A stretch of DNA of 8,294 nucleotides from Hyphomicrobiales bacterium. GTDB lineage: Bacteria; Pseudomonadota; Alphaproteobacteria; Rhizobiales; Beijerinckiaceae. The DNA lies in assembly GCA_015655535.1 (NCBI GenBank), contig JAATEW010000337.1, forward strand, positions 1-8,294, written 5' to 3'. Positions within the stretch are counted from its first letter, which is position 1. Each line of letters begins with the position of its first letter. The translations under genes and the position numbers were made by a program. The notes under the pieces were generated by a model. The model was not told where the DNA came from. It saw only the letters and a program-made list of their open reading frames with translations, and made no database searches. Positions 5,950 through 8,294 of the stretch are shown here, in pieces.

Positions 5950-6261
5950 TCAGGGCAGAGCCGTGAGCGAGCATTCAAGCCCGAGCGCCTTAATCTCTTC
6001 AGCGAGCCCCGAGGCGTCCTTCAAAAAGAGGACTGTCGCCGCTTCGCGATGTGCCGATAAGTCATCGACAAGGGTCAATGCATCCTGAAGGGACATCCCG
6101 GCACTCGCGAGGGCTCGTGTGAGATCGACAGGACGGTCAAAATCGCCTATGAGAGCTAGGTGGAGTTCATAGGCGGCCGAAGATGATTTTCCGAGGGACT
6201 TGGCCGTTGCGCCGGTCCGATGTCCGACGGCTGCCATGAACGATAATTTGTCTGAAGCCAT
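5950..6261 (-). CDS. Small hypothetical protein resembling the L7/L12 C-terminal domain
   Basis: I do not recognise a named family for this 103-residue ORF. The chosen start is the ATG at 6261 (MASDKLSF), with weak GGGCGAG upstream; alternatives are a TTG at 6309 and an ATG at 6237. From about residue 31 the pattern resembles the ribosomal L7/L12 C-terminal fold: a strand (ELHLALIGD), a helix (VDLTRALAS), GMSLQDALTLVDD (55-67, compare GLGLKEAKDLVE), a strand (ATVLFLKD), and a last helix-strand DASGLAEEIKALGLECSL (82-99). This is a pattern match by eye, not a search result. There is no in-frame start between the end of the preceding ORF and this core, so if it is real it must overlap that ORF by 70 to 143 bases, which suggests translational coupling. 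It converges with petC. Confidence 0.5.
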   Translation of the reverse strand: MASDKLSFMAAVGHRTGATAKSLGKSSSAAYELHLALIGDFDRPVDLTRALASAGMSLQDALTLVDDLSAHREAATVLFLKDASGLAEEIKALGLECSLTALP

Positions 6262-6463
6262 ATCTCGCCCGCGCTTCTTCTGCGATCCTGTAGAGCGTTT
6301 TATGTCCAAGCGCTCCGGGACCTGCTCCTTGAATGTGAAACTTGCTGATCGTCAGAACCTGATCTGACAGTATGAACTCCCCAACGAATTCAAGAACTAA
6401 ATTATCAAGCGTAAGCCTTACGACTGCGACTGGCCCATCGGCCTCTTCTATATCAAATTGCAT
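6167..6463 (-). CDS. Small hypothetical protein with basic R/G/P-rich C-terminus
   Basis: This 98-residue ORF starts at an ATG at 6463 (a GTG at 6484 is possible); neither start has a strong ribosome-binding site. The N-terminal half is a run of likely strands (VAVVRLTLDNLVLEFVGEF, then ILSDQVLTISKFHI). A glycine-rich turn GAGPGALGHK (46-55) follows, then a helix (TLYRIAEEARARYGF, 56-70), a strand RQIIVHG, and a basic tail SRRTSDRRNGQVPRKIIF (78-95). The tail recalls the R-R-T-x-x-x-x-G-x-x-P-R-x-I-x-F endings of some small toxin-like domains, but that is memory of a pattern and no family is claimed. Base composition over 6301-6480 is about 46 percent GC by hand count, lower than neighbouring genes. 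Its 3' end overlaps the L7/L12-like ORF by 95 bases in a different frame. Confidence 0.5.
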   Translation of the reverse strand: MQFDIEEADGPVAVVRLTLDNLVLEFVGEFILSDQVLTISKFHIQGAGPGALGHKTLYRIAEEARARYGFRQIIVHGSRRTSDRRNGQVPRKIIFGRL

Positions 6464-6514
6464 TTTTCTTTGACTTGGCAACACTCTATCTTGAATATCA
6501 TACAGTAGGCGCCC

Positions 6515-7498
6515 TCAGTTCCGGAACGCCAAATACCGCCGGGCGACCTCATCCGCGATCGCAAGCGTCGCATCGATCGGTGCATAGCTCCAATGTTCGA
6601 GCTGACCCGTCCAGCGCCTTGCCGCGCCCACCGCGATCAGGTGATCGATATAGGCCGTCATCTTCGGATGGCCGCCTTCGGGTTCGTAAATGTGTACGGG
6701 CGTGCCGGTCGCCACCGCCTCGGCCATCATGTTCACGCTGTCGCCGGTGACGAGGATGGACTCCGCGAGCGCCAGCATGGCGACGTAAGGATTGTCGCCC
6801 GTCCCATCCCAGATGAAATGCCGGCCGGGCGCGTCCGCGAGCGCGGCCTTGACAGCGGCGAGCGTGCTTTGCGGCGTGCGGCGCGATCCAGTCACCATCA
6901 CGCTCAAGCCTTGGTCCGCGAGGCGCCGCGCGATCGCCGCGAGTTCCTGCTCGTTGGCCTGTGAATAGCGGTGATGGGTGCTTGGGCCACCGAGAATCAT
7001 GGCGATGCGCGGCGCGGCCAGTGCCGCGAGCTGTGGATCGGACGTCTTCCGCGCCGCGGCCAAAAGATCGGCGCGGATGCGATGCGCGGGCGTCGCCGTG
7101 ACGATGACATTCGGGCCGCGCAATTTGTCGTGCTGCGGCACCCAGATGAGATCGGCGGCGCGTGTGCCGACGTAAGGGTCCTTCATGAAAATCGTGAAGG
7201 TGCGGCCGCCTGATTCTCTTTTGAGATGACGAAGATAAGCGACCGTCCGGCGCCCCGCGGTAATCGCAATATCGGGAAAAGGCGGTACGAGCGGACTGCC
7301 GGGTTGATCCGGCCGATCGCGCGGATCGATCGGTCCATAAGGCATAAGCCAAGCATAAAACCGCCGCGGTGCAATGAGCCTGCGCTGCGCCGCGACACCC
7401 AATACCTCCGCGACGCCAAAGCATTGAGTTTCATCACCGATCTTGCCATCGGACAGAACCCAAACCTTCGTCGATAAAGGAAGCAGCGCGGCATGCAT
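6515..7498 (-). CDS. ELM1-family (DUF1022) protein, glycosyltransferase-like
   Basis: This is a member of the 'mitochondrial fission ELM1' family (DUF1022), common in Alphaproteobacteria and found in plants as a mitochondrial fission factor. The bacterial function is unknown. The 327-residue protein starts at the ATG at 7498, with AAGGA seven bases upstream; a longer TTG-initiated form from 7540 lacks such a site. N-terminal VWVLSDGKIGDETQCFGVAE (12-31) is the family signature. Then come PPFPDIAITAGRRT (72-85), FMKDPYVG (104-111), the mid-protein MILGGPSTHHRY (167-178), and GSRRTP (204-209). The C-terminal VTGDSVNMMAEAVATGTPVH (250-269) followed by YEPEG resembles the nucleotide-sugar half of GT-B glycosyltransferases. 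No membrane segment is seen, so it should be cytoplasmic. It lies upstream of, and is transcribed away from, the rRNA operon. Confidence 0.92.
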   Translation of the reverse strand: MHAALLPLSTKVWVLSDGKIGDETQCFGVAEVLGVAAQRRLIAPRRFYAWLMPYGPIDPRDRPDQPGSPLVPPFPDIAITAGRRTVAYLRHLKRESGGRTFTIFMKDPYVGTRAADLIWVPQHDKLRGPNVIVTATPAHRIRADLLAAARKTSDPQLAALAAPRIAMILGGPSTHHRYSQANEQELAAIARRLADQGLSVMVTGSRRTPQSTLAAVKAALADAPGRHFIWDGTGDNPYVAMLALAESILVTGDSVNMMAEAVATGTPVHIYEPEGGHPKMTAYIDHLIAVGAARRWTGQLEHWSYAPIDATLAIADEVARRYLAFRN

Positions 7499-7540
7499 CG
7501 GGAAATCCTTGGCGTCACATTCTTTCGCGCTGGTTTGCAA

Positions 7541-7766
7541 CGCCGGACAAAGATGTCTGGGATATTAAGGATTGCGGCAAAGTGCGAAAATGGTCCTTCG
7601 GTCTTTCCGCGTCATGCGCGAACCGCCTCTTGAATTTGCCGTGGTCGCCACCATCTGTAGCCTTCGCCCTTTGATGAAACACCATTGTTTGGAACCAAGC
7701 CTCGCAACATGCGCGAGGTCATTTTGAAGCGGTTCTCTTCATGACGTTTTTTCTTCAAATAGCGTG
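7541..7766. other. Intergenic region between the ELM1-family gene and the rrn promoter
   Basis: I see no convincing gene here. The region must contain the leftward promoter of the ELM1-family gene, but no clear -35/-10 pair stands out. Just upstream of the rrn promoter, about 7745-7760, is an AT-rich stretch (GTTTTTTCTTCAAAT) that could act as an UP element for RNA polymerase alpha subunits. Confidence 0.4.
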
Positions 7767-7796
7767 TTGACAGTCCGAGCGGGCTGGACCTATAAC
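7767..7796 (+). promoter_or_regulatory. rRNA operon promoter (sigma-70 type)
   Basis: A perfect -35 hexamer TTGACA (7767-7772) is followed after 17 or 18 bases by CTATAAC, giving CTATAA (7790-7795) or TATAAC (7791-7796) as the -10. The bases after the -10 (CCGGGC) form a GC-rich discriminator, as is usual for stringently controlled rRNA promoters. The AT-rich tract just upstream supports strong use. It lies about 355 bases before the 16S rRNA start, a typical leader length. No second promoter was found. Confidence 0.8.
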
Positions 7797-7866
7797 CCGG
7801 GCATCGGCGGCGCTGCTGATGAGCAGCTGACGCGAACGCTTCTCTCGAGTTCTTCGGACTCAAAAC

Positions 7867-7886
7867 ACTCAGTTGCAAAACTGGGT
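7867..7886 (+). promoter_or_regulatory. boxB-like hairpin with GCAA tetraloop in rrn leader
   Basis: An eight-base-pair stem (7867-7874 with 7879-7886, one T-G wobble) closes a GCAA loop, a GNRA tetraloop. It lies 29 bases upstream of the boxA element, the same order as boxB-boxA in the E. coli rrn leader. Its position and loop type suggest an antitermination signal, although rRNA antitermination depends mainly on boxA. Confidence 0.45.
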
Positions 7887-7915
7887 CGAGGATGCTTCGC
7901 TCCGCCAAAGACTAT

Positions 7916-7927
7916 TGCTGTTTGACA
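7916..7927 (+). promoter_or_regulatory. boxA antitermination element
   Basis: TGCTGTTTGACA matches the E. coli rrn boxA TGCTCTTTAACA at 10 of 12 positions. BoxA RNA is bound by NusB and NusE (S10) to make RNA polymerase resistant to Rho termination over the untranslated rRNA. Its place in the leader, about 225 bases before 16S, agrees with this role. Confidence 0.75.
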
Positions 7928-8151
7928 ATTAAATCGAAAGAAAGAGAAACGTGGACGGCGGGGTCCTTGCGGGACCAGTTCCTTGTGAATTGGTCTGTTG
8001 AGATACTCTGGCGGTCACGTTTTCTAAGTTCATCGTGTTTTTCAGGATCGCAAGATCTTGGAGACAGGTGTGCTTGGGACTCGTCAAAATGCGCTTCGGT
8101 TCACGCCGAAGCACGTACAGAGAAGTGACCAGCCGAGACCAAATTCTCATT

Positions 8152-8294
8152 CAACTTGAGAGTTTGATCCTGGCTCAGAACGAACGCTGGCGGCAGGCCT
8201 AACACATGCAAGTCGAACGCCCTAGCAATAGGGAGTGGCAGACGGGTGAGTAACACGTGGGAACATGCCCTTCGGTTCGGAATAACTCAGGGAA
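8152..8294 (+). rRNA. rrs: 16S ribosomal RNA, 5' end (partial)
   Basis: The universal 27F site AGAGTTTGATCCTGGCTCAG begins at 8159, which corresponds to E. coli position 8 and places the mature 5' end at 8152. The next segments are standard: GAACGCTGGCGGCAGGC, CACATGCAAGTCGAACG, then a short V1 hairpin (CCCTA-GCAA-TAGGG, 8220-8233) and GGCAGACGGGTGAGTAACACG. The short V1 loop and the CCCTTCGGTTCGGAATAACT segment in V2 are typical of Hyphomicrobiales such as Beijerinckiaceae and Methylobacteriaceae. The gene continues beyond the window. Confidence 0.99.

Larger units (their letters stand above)
7797..8151 (+). other. rRNA operon leader (5' external transcribed spacer)
   Basis: This transcribed spacer lies between the promoter and the 16S 5' end and has no coding content. 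It contains a GNRA-loop hairpin, a boxA element, a GGTCC/GGACC hairpin at 7962-7976, and a perfect seven-base hairpin GCTTCGG/CCGAAGC at 8093-8112. The stretch GAAGAAAGAGAAACGTGGAC-like after boxA and the AGTGACCAGCCGAGACC just before the 16S gene are familiar from other Hyphomicrobiales rrn leaders. Part of it should pair with sequence beyond the 16S 3' end to form the RNase III processing stem, but that partner is outside the window. Confidence 0.75.

Noticed and set aside
4982..5974. Long leftward open frame (330 codons) opposite petC
   Set aside because: It is antisense to cytochrome c1 and Arg-rich with no motifs.
6290..6325. TAGAGCG followed by CGCTCC, possible fragment of the 1693-1808 repeat
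   Set aside because: Only seven bases match, the rest of the palindrome is missing, and the stretch is inside a coding frame.
7612..7908. Leftward 98-codon open frame across the rrn promoter and leader
   Set aside because: It is antisense to a consensus rrn promoter and leader, has no ribosome-binding site that I can see, and gives a composition-driven basic product.
7922..7945. Second rrn promoter using TTGACA within boxA
   Set aside because: No -10 hexamer occurs at 16 to 18 bases, and the match is explained by boxA.
7892..8150. Short open frames on both strands in the rrn leader
   Set aside because: They cross boxA and the leader hairpins, and noncoding leader RNA explains the sequence.

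Overview
The window is a chromosomal segment from an alphaproteobacterium of the order Hyphomicrobiales (Rhizobiales), probably near Beijerinckiaceae, Methylobacteriaceae or Methylocystaceae. The evidence is the 16S rRNA 5' end with its V1/V2 sequence, the compound palindromic intergenic repeat typical of these genomes, the bc1 operon with separate petB and petC genes, a DUF992-type secreted protein, and an ELM1-family protein. Most genes are GC-rich and look native.

Layout. At the left edge is the 5' end of a leftward gene for a small secreted DUF992-like protein (1-125). Diverging from it is a rightward gtrA-family membrane protein (199-639). Converging on that is hemF (673-1584, leftward), the oxygen-dependent coproporphyrinogen III oxidase of heme synthesis. 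Upstream of hemF lie a leader hairpin, an FNR/FixK-like box and a two-hairpin palindromic repeat (1693-1808). Next comes a leftward pair: trmL (2507-2986, tRNA wobble 2'-O-methyltransferase) followed by a membrane-anchored protein of unknown function (1833-2423). A 210-base divergent intergenic region separates trmL from the rightward petABC operon (3197-5929), which encodes the Rieske protein, cytochrome b and cytochrome c1 of the cytochrome bc1 complex. HemF supplies precursor for the b and c hemes used by this complex, so the neighbourhood has a respiratory theme.

Between petC and an ELM1-family (DUF1022) gene (6515-7498, leftward) lies a short stretch whose upstream half is AT-richer than its surroundings. 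It carries two small leftward ORFs that overlap by 95 bases in different frames (6167-6463 and 5950-6261). The first ends in a basic, R/G/P-rich motif. The second resembles the C-terminal domain of ribosomal protein L7/L12. Neither is a recognised family to me. Their arrangement suggests a toxin/immunity or toxin/antitoxin pair, and this is the most plausible undescribed item in the window.

The right end is the start of a ribosomal RNA operon: a strong consensus promoter (7767-7796), a structured leader with a boxB-like GNRA-loop hairpin and a boxA antitermination element, and the first 143 bases of the 16S rRNA gene (8152 to the window edge).
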